Positions 33,456 to 45,829 are shown, numbered from the stretch's first letter. The stretch is DNA of 64,000 nucleotides from Armigeres subalbatus (GCF_024139115.2 NC_085139.1:66321203-66385202), one strand, 5' to 3'. Numbers and translations are program-made. The notes: generated by a model from the sequence alone, not told the origin.

Positions 33456-33659
33456 TTCAATTATTAAATTTTAATCAATGAGCCTAAAAACCCAGAATAA
33501 TCCACCTAGCGGTGATGGTGCTTTTCTCGTGTATTATAAAACAAGAAAAGCACATGGGAGAGGTCAAAATTGTACTTTGGGGAGATAGATTTAGTCTATC
33601 AATTTACATTTATTTGCATTCATTTAAATGCATTGCAGCAGTTTATGAAATAAAAATCG

Positions 33660-34015
33660 CTTTTGAAAAAAAAAAATCAAGGACCTTGGGAAAAGTGGGG
33701 AAAAAACAATGTTTTTCTAATAACCCCGGAACGCGATTGGGCCAATTTTAATAGGATTATAGGATATTGGCCCAATATAGGATTCCGTGTCGAATGCAAT
33801 CTGTTGCAAGCAAATCGGATAAGGCTAAGTACAAAAAAGTGCGTCTCGCTTTTTTTGTACACACACACACATGCATACATACATACAGACATCACCTCAA
33901 TTCATCGAGCTGAGCCGACTGGTATATAACACTATAAGTCTCCAAGGCTTCTATCAAAAGTTCGGCTTTGGAGTGATCCAATAGTCTTTCCGTATACTTA
34001 GTATACGCGAAAGGC
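33660..34015 (+). repeat. Dispersed non-coding repeat R2, plus copy
   Basis: Same family as 17240-17660. It contains a CA/TACA microsatellite at about 33860-33890 and ends GCGAAAGGCAAAA. Element H is inserted a few bases downstream of this end. Confidence 0.65.
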
Positions 34016-34301
34016 AAAATTAATACAATTTCCATCCAGACCGCATCGTGCTTTCGTGCTGTGCGGTTCTTTCTCTTTGCGGAAGGAAGTTTTTATTACT
34101 ACCCGAAGCTATTTTAATTTCAACGGTGCTTCTTAGCGCTATTTCTACCCACTGATCCCGTTACGATCTTTGCAAGGACCCGTGCCTTCGTTTTACGTTG
34201 GACCCGTTTGCGGAAGTAAAATTCCGACAAGCGGTGGTAATCCTGCAGGGACACCGTTCTGGGAAAAAACCTCTAAGAAGGTCACGTCTCCACGCTCAGC
34301 A

Positions 34302-35710
34302 ATGAGTATTAATAAAAACAAGAGGAAGGGGGAGTCTCTGAATTCTCCACTTCCTTCAAAGAAACAAGGTTTTAAGACCGTCCTGTCCAAGCGCGGAAAA
34401 AATAGAAGGAAGCTGGAGACTTCAGATATTCCTTCTAAATCTAACGTTGACATTATTTCTTCTCCCATCGAACTGAGCAATCAGTTCGATTTGATTAATA
34501 ACGAATTTGAGGAAATCGAATCTACCTCTAGCCCAGGTGATTCGATTCATGCGAAGAAACAACGGATTCCGCCAATTGTGGTATCTGTTGCCGAGTTTTC
34601 TGGCTTTCGGAATGAAATCTTGAGTAACCTTCGGGGGATCAAGGTTTCATTTCAGATTGCTAGGAAGGGTGACTGCCGCGTTTTGCCGGGATCCTTTGAC
34701 GATCGCAAACGTCTTCTCCAGTATTTAACTGAGAAGCGCCATAAATTCTTCACATACGACGACAAAACTGAGCGATTGTTCAAAGTCGTCTTGAAAGGTC
34801 TGCCCAGTGATGACAAATCACTGGATGAGATTAAAATTGAAATTTCTGAATTACTTGGATTTTCACCAGTCCAAGTAATTAAGATGAAAAGAAATCCCAC
34901 TCTGGTACTTCCCAAAGGGCATTTCTCAAGAATTTTATTTAGTTCATTTTAACAAAAGTGAACTAAATAATATGAAAAGTTGGAAAAGGCCTGTATTATG
35001 TCCCATGTCCGTGTTACATGGGAACATTTCCGCAGGCCTGGGGAAATTTCCAAAATCCCACTCAGTGCCGTAAGTGCCAAAAGTGGGGTCACGGAACCAA
35101 ACATTGCCACATGGATGCTAAGTGCATGATTGGTGGTGGAACCTCTCACGCCAAGGACGCTTGTCCTGTGAGAGAAGATTCCAATAAATTTAAGTGTGCA
35201 AATTGTGGGGGTAATCATAAATCCAATTTCTGGGAATGCCCTTCACGCAAAAAAGTTTTGAATTCCCGTGCAAAATTGATGACGAGAAATTCCAATCGGA
35301 TCCCAGATTCGACGGGTAGAAATTTTTCAAACGCTCAAATTTCGAAACCAGTTACCGGTCGAGCAATTCATACCCACCACAATTCACAAACAAATTTTGC
35401 CGCTCGTCAACGGGTAGCAAGCACTTCAGTAAATTCCAATTTTTCCAATGTACCTACGTATGCAAACATCGCTGCTGGTAGACAAAATTTCTCTTCTCAA
35501 AATGAGGTTTATACCCATGTCCCAACGGAAAATAATGGTCATGTTGCCGATTCAGGTAGCATGACTGCTTCCGATTTTGATTTTTTAACTGAACAATTGC
35601 ATCACATGATTGATGCAATGTTCAAAGCAAATACCATTCCAGAAGCTGTTCAGGTTGGTATAAATCACACAAAAATTGATATTGGACTCCGTTTCAATGG
35701 ATCCAAATAA
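34302..35710 (+). pseudogene. Element H ORF1, gag-like, frameshifted
   Basis: Starts at MSINKNKRKGESLN (ATG 34302) with a basic N-terminus. A central RNA-binding region includes FQIARKGDCRVLPGSF and FFTYDDKTERLFKVVLKGLP. Breaks near 34950 and 35030 separate it from the C-terminal zinc-knuckle region (CRKCQKWGHGTKHC, then a degenerate CMIGGGTSHAKDAC in which one Cys has become Gly, then CANCGGNHKSNFWEC). The protein would package element RNA. Its stop at 35708-35710 lies 14 nt inside ORF2. Confidence 0.83.
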
Positions 35711-38336
35711 TTGTGTGAAAGTTCTAAATTGGAATGCCCGCTCTCTAAAGGGTAAGGAAGATGAATTATTCAACTTCCTAACAGTTCATAATGTGCATAT
35801 TGCCATTATAACAGAAACCTATTTAAAACCAGGACTCTCCATTAAAAGAGATCCAAATTATTTTATCTACAGAAATGATCGTCTTGACAGCGCCTGTGGT
35901 GGGGTCGCCATTGTCATCAATAGACGTATCAAACATAAATTATTTTCTTCATTCAAAACCAAAGTTTTTGAAACCTTGGGAGTTTCTGTTGAAACAAATT
36001 TTGGAAAATTTTCCTTCATTGCAGCTTACTTGCCTTTTCAATGAATTTGTTGAAAGCTGATCTTCAAATTCTGACTCGCAACAAATCTAAATTCTTCGTA
36101 ATTGGTGACTTCAATGCCAAACACCGTTCATGGAATAATGCTCAAAGCAATTCCAATGGTAAAATTTTATTTGAAGATTGTTCTGCGGGATATTATACTA
36201 TTCAATATCCCAATGGACCAACTTGTTTTTCTTCCAGTCGAAATCCTTCTACAATTGATTTAGTTTTAACGGATTCAAGTCAGCTGTGTGGCCAATTGGT
36301 AACTCATGCTGACTTTGACTCTGATCACCTTCCTGTGACATTTGAAATCTCACAAGAAGCCATTTATAATCCAATCAGCTCTACTTTTAATTATCATAGA
36401 GCTGATTGGGATTTATCTCAAAACGTATATCGATAGGAATTTTGATGTTGATATTCCTCTCGATACCAAAAGTGATATTGATAATGCTCTCGTATCTTTG
36501 ACAAATTTAATTGTCGAAGCCAGAGGCATTGCAATTCCTAAATGTGAAATTAAATTCAACTCCATTATTATTGACGACGATCTTCAGCTACTGATCCGTC
36601 TTAAAAATGTGAGTCGAAGGCAATACCAAAGAACTCGCGATCCTACTTTAAAAGTTATTTGGCGAGATTTGCAAAATGAAATTAAAAAACGTTTCGCTAT
36701 TCTGAGAAATACCAACTTTGAGAATAATGTCTCGAAGTTGGATCCCAGTTCGAAACCCTTTTGGAAATTAACGAAAATTCTTAAAAAACCTCAAAAGCCA
36801 ATTCCAGCGCTTAAAGAGGGTATAAAATTTTATTAACAAATGGCGAAAAGGCTCAAAAACTTGCTCAGCAGTTCGAGAGTGCCCATAATTTTAGTCTAGG
36901 TCTCACTAGTCCAATTGAGGATCAGGTTACACGAAGCTTCGAAGACATTCTCAACCAAGATAATGTTTTTGATCCTTCGTTGGGAACTAATTTGGATGAA
37001 GTGAGATCTATTACTAGAAAATTTAAAAATATGAAAGCCCCAGGTGATGATGGTATTTTCTATATACTTATCAAAAAAAATACGAGAGCTCTTTATCCTT
37101 TTTGGTTAATTTATTTAACAAATGTTTTCAATTAGCATACTTCCCAGATAAATGGGAAAACGCCAAAATTGTTCCAATTTTGAAGCCGGAAAAAATCCAG
37201 CTGAGGCTTTTAGTTATCGCCCAATCAGTTTGCTTTCTTCAATAAGCAAACTGTTTGAAAAGATTATTTTAAATAGAATGATGGTTCATATTAATGACAA
37301 TTCTATTTTTGCTGATGAGCAATTTGGTTTTCGCCATGGGCATTCAACCACTCATCAGTTATTAAGAGTTACGAACTTAATTCGGCTCAACAAATCTGAA
37401 GGATATTCGACTGGAGTTGCTCTTCTTGATATAGAGAAAGCATTTGATAGTGTTTGGCATGAAGGTTTGATTGTAAAATTGATGAATTTTAATTTTCCTC
37501 TGTACATTATTAAACTGATCCAAAATTATTTATCAGATCGCTCACTGCAGGTAAACTATCAGAATTCTAAATCTGATAGATTACCTGTTAGAGCTGGTGT
37601 TCCCCAAGGCAGCATACTGGGGCCCATATTGTATAACATTTTTACTTCTGACTTACCTGATTTACCACCAGGGTGTCAAAAATCTTTGTTTGCAGATGAC
37701 ACAGGTCTCTCAGCCAAAGGGCGAAGCCTTCGTGTCATTTGTAGTAGATTGCAAAAAAGTTTGGATATTTTCTCCACTTACTTGCAAAAATGGAAAATTT
37801 CCCTGAATGCTTCCAAAACTCAGCTTATAATTTTCCCACATAAGCCGAGAGCTTCTTATTTGAAACCTTCTAGCAAACATATTGTCACTATGAATGGGGT
37901 TCCAATTAATTGGTCTAGCGAAGCTAAATATTTAGGACTTCTGCTAGATCAAAAATTAACTTTTAAAAATCACATTGAAGGCCTTCAAGCCAAATGTAAC
38001 AAATATATTAAGTGTCTATATCCACTTATAAACAGAAAATCAAAACTTTGTCTTAAGAACAAACTTTTGATTTACAAACTAATTTTAACACCAGCCATGT
38101 TGTATGCTGTGCCAATATGGACTAGTTGCTGCAATACCAGAAAGAAGGCACTTCAGAGGATTCAAAATAAAATTTTGAAAATGATTCTGAAGTTACATCC
38201 GTGGTATAGTACCAATGAACTTCATAGAATTTCTAATATTGAGACATTGCAACAAATGTCCAACAAAATAATTTCCAATTTTAGACAAAAATCGTTGCAA
38301 TCTTCTATTGCAACGATTAGCTCCTTGTACCCTTAG
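35697..38336 (+). pseudogene. Element H ORF2: EN and RT, frameshifted
   Basis: Begins MDPNNCVKVLNWNARS at ATG 35697, overlapping the ORF1 end by 14 nt in another frame. EN motifs: NWNARS, IITETYLKPG, VIGDFNAKHRSWNN and DSDHLPV. Frame breaks occur near 36040, 36420 and 36830 and again before 37150. The RT (37152-38336) is one open frame with SYRPISLLSSISKLFEKII, EQFGFRHGHSTTHQL, VALLDIEKAFDSVWH, GVPQGSILGPILYN and LFADDTGLS, with an intact FADD catalytic motif. There is no RNase H. The EN part is dead, but the RT core is intact. Confidence 0.87.
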
Positions 38337-38551
38337 TATAAATTAGGTTAAGTTTAGTTTAAGTAGAAAACATTGTAATTCCTACATGGTTTAATTCAAC
38401 CAGAGGAAATATCGTAACTGCCAGAGGCAATTGAAATGTATTAATAATAACTAAAAAGTAACATAGCAAATAAGGATGATAGTGTTAAGAAAACACGGAA
38501 CACCTAGTCTAAGAGATAAATGCATGTATTAGATAATTAGCAAATAAAATT

Positions 38552-38553
<2 letters not shown>

Positions 38554-38597
<44 letters not shown>
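38554..38597 (+). other. Poly(A) tail of element H
   Basis: An uninterrupted run of about 44 A immediately before the right target duplication; a long intact tail suggests a young insertion. Confidence 0.85.
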
Positions 38598-38602
<5 letters not shown>

Positions 38603-38785
38603 TTTCCAAAATAATTTTCTAAATTATTTATCCTTTACACTAATTAATGATTTGAGTGTATTACTCCTACGTGAAGTTAAACGATTTACAATGATAGCTT
38701 GATTGACTGCTCGTAGTTGCTACTCCATTATGACCAGATCAACTGTTCTTGCAAAGAGAACCAACAGATGTTTGCTTGGGACTAG

Positions 38786-39010
38786 CTTCTTCTTCTTCTT
38801 ATTGGTATTACATCCCAACATTGGAACAGAGCCGCCTCGCAGCTTAGTGTTCATTAAGCACTTTCACAGTTATTAACTGCGAGGTTTCTTATCCAAGTTA
38901 CCATTTGTGCATTCGTATAAGATGCATGAGGATCAACTGTTGGATCAACATGATGATACTTTTATGCCCAGGGAAGTCGAGACAATTACCAATCCGAAAA
39001 TTGCCTTAAT
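38786..39010 (-). mobile_element. tRNA-derived SINE, 5'-truncated
   Basis: Minus-strand copy of the 33163-33455 SINE body, from its AAGAAGAAG tail (38786 side) up to GGCAATTTTCGGATTGGTAA. The tRNA-like head is missing. ACTAG flanks both ends (38781-38785, 39019-39023), a possible short target duplication. Confidence 0.78.
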
Positions 39011-39023
39011 CCTATTCAACTAG

Positions 39024-39590
39024 ATGCTGATGTCATATTAGAAATTTGGAGACAGTACTCGTCGATAGAAAATCCTTCCGCGCGTGATGGCATATGAGCA
39101 AATCAAACTACCTTCATTTTGCCAGTGGAGATATATCAGCTTCCACACTGATATTCTTCCCTCCCCCTTCATACGGGAGTTTGGCAGAAGGAAAGTCGTG
39201 CGATATGTGCCATCACAAATATTGCCCTCCGCTCGCTTTCAAATCGACTTCTATAAAAACATTCCTCATGCCTGACTATCAATTCTATACTTTCGCCTCT
39301 AATTCTATCATGAACATGTACGTCCAAGTTTGGAAGATGATATTAGCATTTCCATATCATTATTTATCCTTCACTTATTTATTTTTAAGAGTTTTTAAGT
39401 ATACCAATTTATACATTGTATAACATGATTAATAAGTGTATCCAACTACCATAAGATATTCTTTTGAACCATTGTTTGCGTTAATATTGTATAGCAAATA
39501 TTAAAAAAAAAACTCCACCTTTTAGTCTTTACCAGCTTCAACTGATTTTCCAAAACTGCAACGGGAGAATATCTTCGACAATTCCTTTTG
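39024..39590. other. No gene recognised
   Basis: AT-rich sequence. A 109-residue frame at 39094-39423 shows no domain. Confidence 0.4.
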
Positions 39591-39830
39591 GTAATGTACG
39601 GTTCAACTCAAGACATTTTTGGAAGAATTTTTGGAAGACATTCCGAAGGGATCGCTAAAGTAGAGTCCAAAGGAATTCTTAGCGGAATATTATAAATTAT
39701 TTCTGGTGGAATTTCGGAAGAAACTTCAGTAAAAATTTCCAAAGGTAAATCTTAAAGGATTTTCGAAAAAAAATATCTCAAGGGTATTTGTAAAAGATTT
39801 GGTGCAGGAATTTTCAAAACAAGTTTGAAT
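39591..39830. repeat. Decayed GGAATT-type minisatellite
   Basis: Degenerate GGAATTCTTAG, GGTGGAATTTCGG and similar units spaced like the 24-bp array at 59385-62012, but strongly diverged. Confidence 0.5.
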
Positions 39831-39832
39831 TA

Positions 39833-39918
39833 AAGTAAGAAGTGAAGAATTAGATGTGAGAAGTGATATGTCACTTCTTACGCCTCACTTCTCATTTATA
39901 ATTTCTTACTTTTCTTCG
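39833..39918. repeat. Foldback of GAGAAGTGA-rich sequence
   Basis: Arms built from AAGTAAGAAGTGAAG and GTGAGAAGTGA are complementary to TCACTTCT-x-CACTTCTCA around a short ATG spacer near 39872. A second foldback with the same motif is at 45722-45815. Confidence 0.65.
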
Positions 39919-40234
39919 CTTCACTTGGAACGATCGCTTAATATTTAGTCCGTAGAGAGGTTTAATTTCGATGCATTGATTGAAGTTCGCTCGAAGACGT
40001 GCTACTTAATGCACACTCATGGGAAGAGGAAACTTCAAAGCATTCGTTTTATACGTTGAAAGTAGGGTGTTTTGAGGGTAGCATTTTCACGAGCCGATGT
40101 ATTGACGAGAATGCATCGTACACTAGGGCAGCGTGAGATGAGAATGCGTCCTTTGTTTCTAGGCAGTGGTACAGATGCGAGTGAGAGTTGTGTAAGTACA
40201 AAATCAAAGTAGCGAGAAAGCGAGAGTCTTTATT

Positions 40235-43000
40235 ATTATTATTTTTTGCTTAATCACCTCCATCTTACATATGTCTTCATGAAGTAAAAAACTTAATTAA
40301 ATTAAGTTACAAAAATATTCGGCGCAATAAAAAATCATAGAATCAGTCAAAACACATCGTCATTAATAACAAACAAACAGTTCAGCCAATAATGTTGTCA
40401 GATGGATCATTAAACAAATAGCACAAAACATTCATGATCAGTATATGGTAACCTAGCCTAGGTAACAAAGACGAATTGCTGGAACCTTTTGTTGAAACTA
40501 TAAACCTAACCTAATGGGGTCATGTTGTCCATATCGGGTGTTGCGAGCCTTTGTCAGCAGGCAGTTTCGTCGTCTCAAGGATCTCTCTGGGACATAAATA
40601 TTCACCTCAGAGAGAATAGCTGGAGCATCGAGCTCACACCTCAACACTTTACCGAGAAAAGCGGCTTGCATTACAGATCTCCTGTTTTCCAGCGATGCTA
40701 GACCAATTAAGTTGCATCGATGTTCATAAGGAGGAAGACGCACAGGAACACGCCAAGGAAGATGCCATTCGGACAAGTTTTCTTTGAACAGGCTCAATAC
40801 GGTCAATCCAATTCTTGTGGTATGGACACCACACCAGTACAGAAGATTCCAAAATGGCACGAGCTAAGGCACAGTAGAATGATTTCAGGCAGAGAGGATC
40901 ATGAAAATCATTGGATATCTAGAAGAAAAAACCAAGTTGCTTGTACGCCCTCGAAATCACATCTTCATAGTGAGACCGAAATGTCAGCTCCTTGTCCATT
41001 ATTACACCGAGATCTTTAACTTCAGTTTTACGCTGAAGTACTTCGGCAGACAGAGAGTAGTTGAATATAATCGGGTGCCAACTAGTCACTGACCGTTTTG
41101 GAAAGAACCCATGTTGAGCAGTTGAGATATAAGTTTTGCAGGTATCGAAAAGAGCTTTGTTCATGATTATTTCGAAAACTTTCGAACAGGCACTTAACGA
41201 TGTTATACTCCTGTAGTTCGCAATGTCACATCTGTTTCCCTTCTTGTAGATTGGAGATAGGAATGACGTTTTCACGCCATCTGCATAGAACGGTTGAATA
41301 ACTTCGCCAATGGTACCAGTAAAGCAGCAGAGACGATGGAATGCCATCCGGTCCGGAGTGCCTGTAGTACTTGTTCTTCAGAAATTTCAAAAATTCCAAA
41401 ATCGAAACGATCCGACGGAGTATCTCGGAGGGCTTCGTCTACTTGAGATGGGCTGCATTCGTAAAAGTTTTGGAGTGCTGGGCAAATAGTATGCATTTTT
41501 CAGATGCCGTGTCTGCAGATGAGTTACCATAATGCATGCTTGTAGGTAGCCAGTTTTCTTTGCGTTTAGTTTGAACAAAAGACCAAAACTTTTTAGGATA
41601 TAATCGCAGACTCCTCTGCGTACGATCAATATATCTTGCATACGAAAAATGATTAAAGCTAGTATATTTGTTGCTAGCCAATACGAAAACAACGCGGAGT
41701 GCGGAGTGCGAATATGTCTGTACTTCTGAAGGGCAGACTGCTTACATCTTTCAATTTACGGAGACATCTGTTTGTCCAAGGAGGTTTCTGCGGCGGTCGC
41801 TTGAGTGGTACAAGGAGCTCAATCACACGCTGAATATCTCGGTTGAATATGCCGATAATATCATCCCGATCCCGATCGGAATCAAGAAAGCGCCAATCAA
41901 TTGATAATAGGACGGATGTTAGAAGATCATAATCGGCACGTAGAAAATAAAACTGGACCCTATCAAGAGATTGTTAAAATTGCAGCGGTAGATCCATTGG
42001 TGGATGTGCGATATCGGCAACAACCAGATGTATGTTCCATTGCTTCAGAAACGCAGCTGACAGGTAATGTCCTGTCATTCACCAGGGCCAAATCAAGAGT
42101 CCTATTGTTAGTGTTCTTTATGGGGTTCACTTGTGTCAAACCATTGAATCATAATCCATCGTAAAGTGCGTTCCCAAATCGTGTCATCGTTGAATTACTA
42201 ATGGAACGTACACACGATCAAGCAGTTTGACTAACATTGACTCCACCTTTCGTTTATTCCAACATCCATCAAGTTTTACCAACAACGGCACGAACAATCA
42301 ATTCATTCGACCAACAATATCACACACGAACGACCGAAGCGCCAACTTGAGCACCAACCATCAAAAAATATATGGGAGTTTGTGCAACTTCACTACAAAT
42401 GCTCAAACATGTTCGGCAAACATTGACTCCACCCCCGACAACTCAAACCAAAATCAAACCGTTTTAATTTTTTCCAACCGAGCCGCCAACTGTCAAATGG
42501 TTGTTCGAACAACTTCACACACGTTCAAACAAAGCAGCAACCGAAGCGTTTTCTTGGGGGCGGAGTCAATGTTCGTCAAACTGCTTGACTGGTGTGTACG
42601 TTGCATAACATCAATCTTAAATCCACCATTCTCAGATCGTGTCCAATGCATTTCGGAGTGGTTGTAGTCCCCCAGAAGAAATGCAAAATCATTTTGGTTT
42701 AGTCCACATAGAATGGATTCGACGGAGTCAACATGCTCTTGGATCATATTGAGATCATCTTTCCGGTCAGGTGGTAGATAGAGAACTCCAACACTAACGA
42801 CACAGTCTGTCAGCCTTATTTTCACCCACAGTTGTTCCAAGCATCTACTAACTGAAGTCGGACCCGCACAGGAACGCAGAGCAGCCGAACTAGCAATTAG
42901 TACACCTCCTACTCTAGTTTTCCTGCTGTTAACCGCATTCCGATCAGTTCTGTACACCGTGAAAAAGTCGCCGAATAGCGCCTCTTGCACACATTCATTC
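40235..43000 (-). pseudogene. Decayed non-LTR retrotransposon K (EN and RT fragments)
   Basis: Minus-strand blocks in order: VGGVLIASSAALRS, YLPPDRKDDLNMIQEHVDSV and FLLGDYNHSEMHW from the EN (42990-42600); RSLRLYPKKFWSFVQTKRKE (about 41600) and SPIYKKGNRCDIANYRSITS with ISTAQHGFFPKRSVT from RT (41270-41100); TEVKDLGVIMDKELTFRSHY (about 41010); and the C-terminal HLPWRVPVRLPPYEHRCNLI block (about 40750). The RT catalytic region is deleted between SVT and LSAEVLQ. The 3' end may be the AAT-rich stretch at 40235. The clade is Jockey/CR1-like but not resolved. The TIR element at 42211 interrupts the EN. Confidence 0.75.
42211..42596. mobile_element. 386-bp TA-flanked MITE
   Basis: TIRs CACACGATCAAGCAGTTTGA and CACACCAGTCAAGCAGTTTG, similar for about 40 bp up to a GACTCC block, flanked by TA (42209-42210, 42597-42598). 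It interrupts the EN region of element K. It has no coding capacity. A mariner/Tc1-type origin is inferred from the TA duplication. Confidence 0.82.
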
Positions 43001-43319
43001 CAAAAGAAATGTGCTACTCAGTATGAGAGCAGAAAGAGAGATGAATATTCTTGGCAACAGCGTTTGCTTGAAGTTGCTTGCAACGAAGTATTTTTCACTA
43101 GGCACCTTGAAATTGTTTTCTCATGAAGCTATCTTCCTCGTGAGTATATCTGATGCTGAAATTTAGGTTCTCATCTTCAAAGCTTCATTCTGATACCGTT
43201 TTTGGTATATCGTCTTTCTCTCGAAGAATCGTCAATAGGTCCTAGAAGAGGACCTAGTAGCCTAGTCCTAGGACACTGGTCTATAACCAACGGGGTAGGC
43301 AGACAAGGCATCTTTAACA

Positions 43320-43960
43320 TCTCGAGTTGCAGGGTCTGATAGGTAGAGGATTTGGGCTTGATGAATTAGCAAACGGGAAGCTTTTCTTGACGGTTCGGCC
43401 GACGAATGAAGAAACTCTTCATTGTAGTCATTTGTAGATTAGGTAGTTTGGATTGAACAGACGCTTGGGTTGCTATTTCGGTCGATGGCTCATGTGGCCG
43501 GTCGGAAAGGCTGACGGATGATGTTGGCTACGGAACAGCCTTTGGATGGGGATTGTTCGGTCGACGGATAGCGTATCTTGCAGGGTTGTCGACTGGAATT
43601 GACATTTTCGTCGATGGGTCTTGTATGACGGTATGAGTTGAATGACTTTACGGATTGCCGATGGATCACGACACAGATAGCTTGCTAGGATGGGCCGACG
43701 GGCGTAGAGGCTCTCCGGATTGATCGATAGATGACACGATTCGCCGGACTGACCGACTGGTACGATTGGGGACGGAGGGCGCGATTCGCTGAATTCACCA
43801 AAGAATGGCGTTACTCGCCGGATTACTGATGGATGATTCGGCCGCCAGTTGACGTTGTACTCGGTTAATATGGCCGACGTTGAACACTTTCACGATTTGT
43901 CGACGGATGCAGATGGCGGAGCTCACCGGATTCCTGATGTATCAGAGTGCAGGCTCTTTT
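43320..43960. repeat. Possible degenerate tandem repeat rich in CGGAT/CGATGG
   Basis: Motifs such as TCGGTCGACGGAT, TTCGTCGATGG, GCCGATGGATCACG and CTGATGGATGATTCG recur every 60-90 bp without a clean period. GC content is above that of the flanks. No frame runs through it. Confidence 0.4.
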
Positions 43961-44107
43961 ATTTTCAATATTTTCAGCTATTTTACTCGTTCAGCAGACG
44001 ATATTTACGTACGGTTGCATGACCCGTTTGGCCATATGACCTATACGACAAAATGACTGCTTAACAACCATTTAAACCAAACTGCTGAGTGGACGTTATC
44101 ACCTGGT

Positions 44108-44770
44108 TTGCTATCGGTGTTGTTTTTATCGTTAGCGGTATTCGTAAGCACACCTATCACAATGGCTTGCGAAATTGCAATCAAAAACACGCTGGCTTTC
44201 CTGTTCTCCGAAAGGGCAATTCAACCAATTCTGGTTGATATGGCGCGTTTTGTGAAATCGCTGTGTGGGGATCGGAAAATGATGGAAATTGCCTACAAGA
44301 TATCCGACGAAAAGTCGGTTTTCATACATTTTAAAACGGAGGAGGCAATGAGGTTTACTTTGTAAAAAAACTCAGAGATGCTGCCATTCAGTTACACGAA
44401 TGGAAAAAGTGTGATGGTCCAGATGTCCGAGGCAGGAGGCAACAACCGGTACGTACGTATCTTCGATATACCGCCGGAGATCTCTGACTCCGACTTTACA
44501 TCCATGCTATCGAGGTTTGGAAAGGTGAATTGAACAGTACGCGAGCGGTTCCCGGTGAAGTATCAGCTAGAACTGTTTACCGGAGTCCGCGGCGTTTACG
44601 TGGAAATCGAGAAGGCTATTCCGGAGATTCTATATTTTCGGAGTATAAATGGCAGAATTTATTACGTTGCATGGCTTAAGGTGATTATACAATCGGGCCA
44701 TGTGGTGAATTTCAAATTCACCACACGGTTTTCTACTCCTATTGTCAAAAGTTCAAATCTAGCGAAATAA
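44108..44770 (+). pseudogene. Non-LTR ORF1 (gag-like) remnant, N-terminal part
   Basis: One frame with two in-frame stops (about 44363 and 44533) reads MEIAYKISDEKSVFIHFKTE, MLPFSYTNGKSVMVQMSEAG, RYVRIFDIPPEISDSDFTSM and LFTGVRGVYVEIEKAIPEI. This resembles the RRM-like first half of zinc-knuckle ORF1 proteins from mosquito non-LTR elements. The zinc knuckles do not follow. Instead there is an 11-bp perfect palindrome (GTGGTGAATTT/AAATTCACCAC, 44702-44724). Which element it came from is unclear. Confidence 0.6.
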
Positions 44771-45009
44771 TGTTCGTACAATGCTGTAATTAAAGTCGAT
44801 TGTTTAGCATAAGCAAGCAAACGTTCTACGGATGTTTCATCCTCATGGGCGTTGTGGTTCTTTCAATTCGTGCTCTTGAAAAATCACTAGAAAAAGCACG
44901 TGGTTTCCAAGATGGCCGATTTGTGGCTTTGTTGTATAACCACCTTAAAGTCAAAGTGTTTCTCCTGTAAATCTGACAAACACTTAAAAACGTCTTGAAG
45001 CGAGGCGAA

Positions 45010-45432
45010 TGCAACAATGGAGCATCAGCTCGAAAAAATGAATTCGGCAACAGAAGAAGAAACCCTAGCTTCTGCTGTCATAGATAAAGCGAAATCCAGC
45101 AGTGATAATTTGAAACCAAAACTATTGGAGAGAAATGCATAAAAAAGTCGCGGTGCCGCATTGTGTCACCGATACCGATCATCGAATATAGAAACTGAGG
45201 ACGGACATCCGCACAAAACGGAGTGCACAAATAGTGCACCATCCAGTGAGGGGAAAAGCAATCGTGCTGTTATTTCTGACTCTCCCCGTGGGAAGGAAAA
45301 ATATAGAATCGCTTCGTATGTGTGGATCGAGGACGAACGCGAACGACAACTGATTATAGAGGATGATAAGATTAGAATAGCAAAAGCAATGAATGTAAAA
45401 AATTATGACACTGAATTTCATATTGATAAATA
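45010..45432 (+). pseudogene. Possible C-terminal part of the same ORF1 remnant
   Basis: Low-complexity polar sequence (EQLEKMNSATEEETLASAVI-like and SSEGKSNRAVISDSPRGKEK) in broken frames, downstream of the gag-like block. ORF1 C-terminal tails are often like this, but there is no diagnostic motif. Confidence 0.3.
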
Positions 45433-45486
45433 GTTTAATTATTGTACAATACATTAATCCAATATTGTTTTGCGGCTCCGCGAAGT

Positions 45487-45592
45487 GTTAGACGATTACA
45501 ATACTTGTATAAGAATCTAACAATTTCGCATATGCCCAGTTCTTGTACAGGTTTTGGTAGATTCTTATACAGAATTGTTAGAAAATCTAACA
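45487..45592. mobile_element. Small TIR element, about 106 bp
   Basis: Ends GTTAGAC and GTTAGAT begin imperfect inverted repeats of about 35 nt that share GTATAAGAATCTA. Too short to code. No clear target duplication was seen. Confidence 0.55.
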
Positions 45593-45721
45593 TCCGCCGG
45601 TTGGGTGTATTCTCTCCATATTTTCACAATCACTAATGTTCGGCCAGACGACATTTTCGGCCGTTTGACCATGTAATACGGGGAAGGATCGTTTGGCCGA
45701 ATGCTACTACTCGCTTTTTAC

Positions 45722-45815
45722 AGTGAGCAGTGAGAACTGAGAAATGAGGAGTGAGAAGTGAGACGTCTCAATTCTCACTCCTCATTTCTTTATTCTCTCT
45801 GAGTCGTCTCACTTC
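45722..45815. repeat. Foldback of GAGAAGTGAG-rich sequence
   Basis: GAAATGAGGAGTGAGAA-like and TTCTCACTCCTCATTTC arms are complementary, with GAGACGTCTC at the centre (about 45760-45769). It shares its motif with 39833-39918. Traces of a TTTGGCCGAATG-type repeat precede it at 45645-45705 and also occur near 44020. Confidence 0.65.
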
Positions 45816-45829
45816 TTGCTTCACACAGA

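Larger units (their letters stand above)
34035..38597 (+). mobile_element. Juan-like Jockey-clade retrotransposon H, full length
   Basis: Bounded by an 11-bp duplication, TACAATTTCCA, at 34024-34034 and 38598-38608; the insert is 4563 bp. It has a 5' UTR, two overlapping ORFs, a 3' UTR of about 215 bp and a poly(A) tail of 44 A. Two ORFs without RNase H and a true poly(A) tail fit the Jockey clade. The EN opening (VKVLNWNARSLKGKEDEL) resembles the Juan elements of Aedes and Culex as I remember them; this was not checked by search. Confidence 0.85.

Noticed and set aside
38554..38597. Assembly gap filler
   Set aside because: The A run sits exactly at the 3' end of a Jockey element and is followed by its target duplication, so it is a genuine poly(A) tail.
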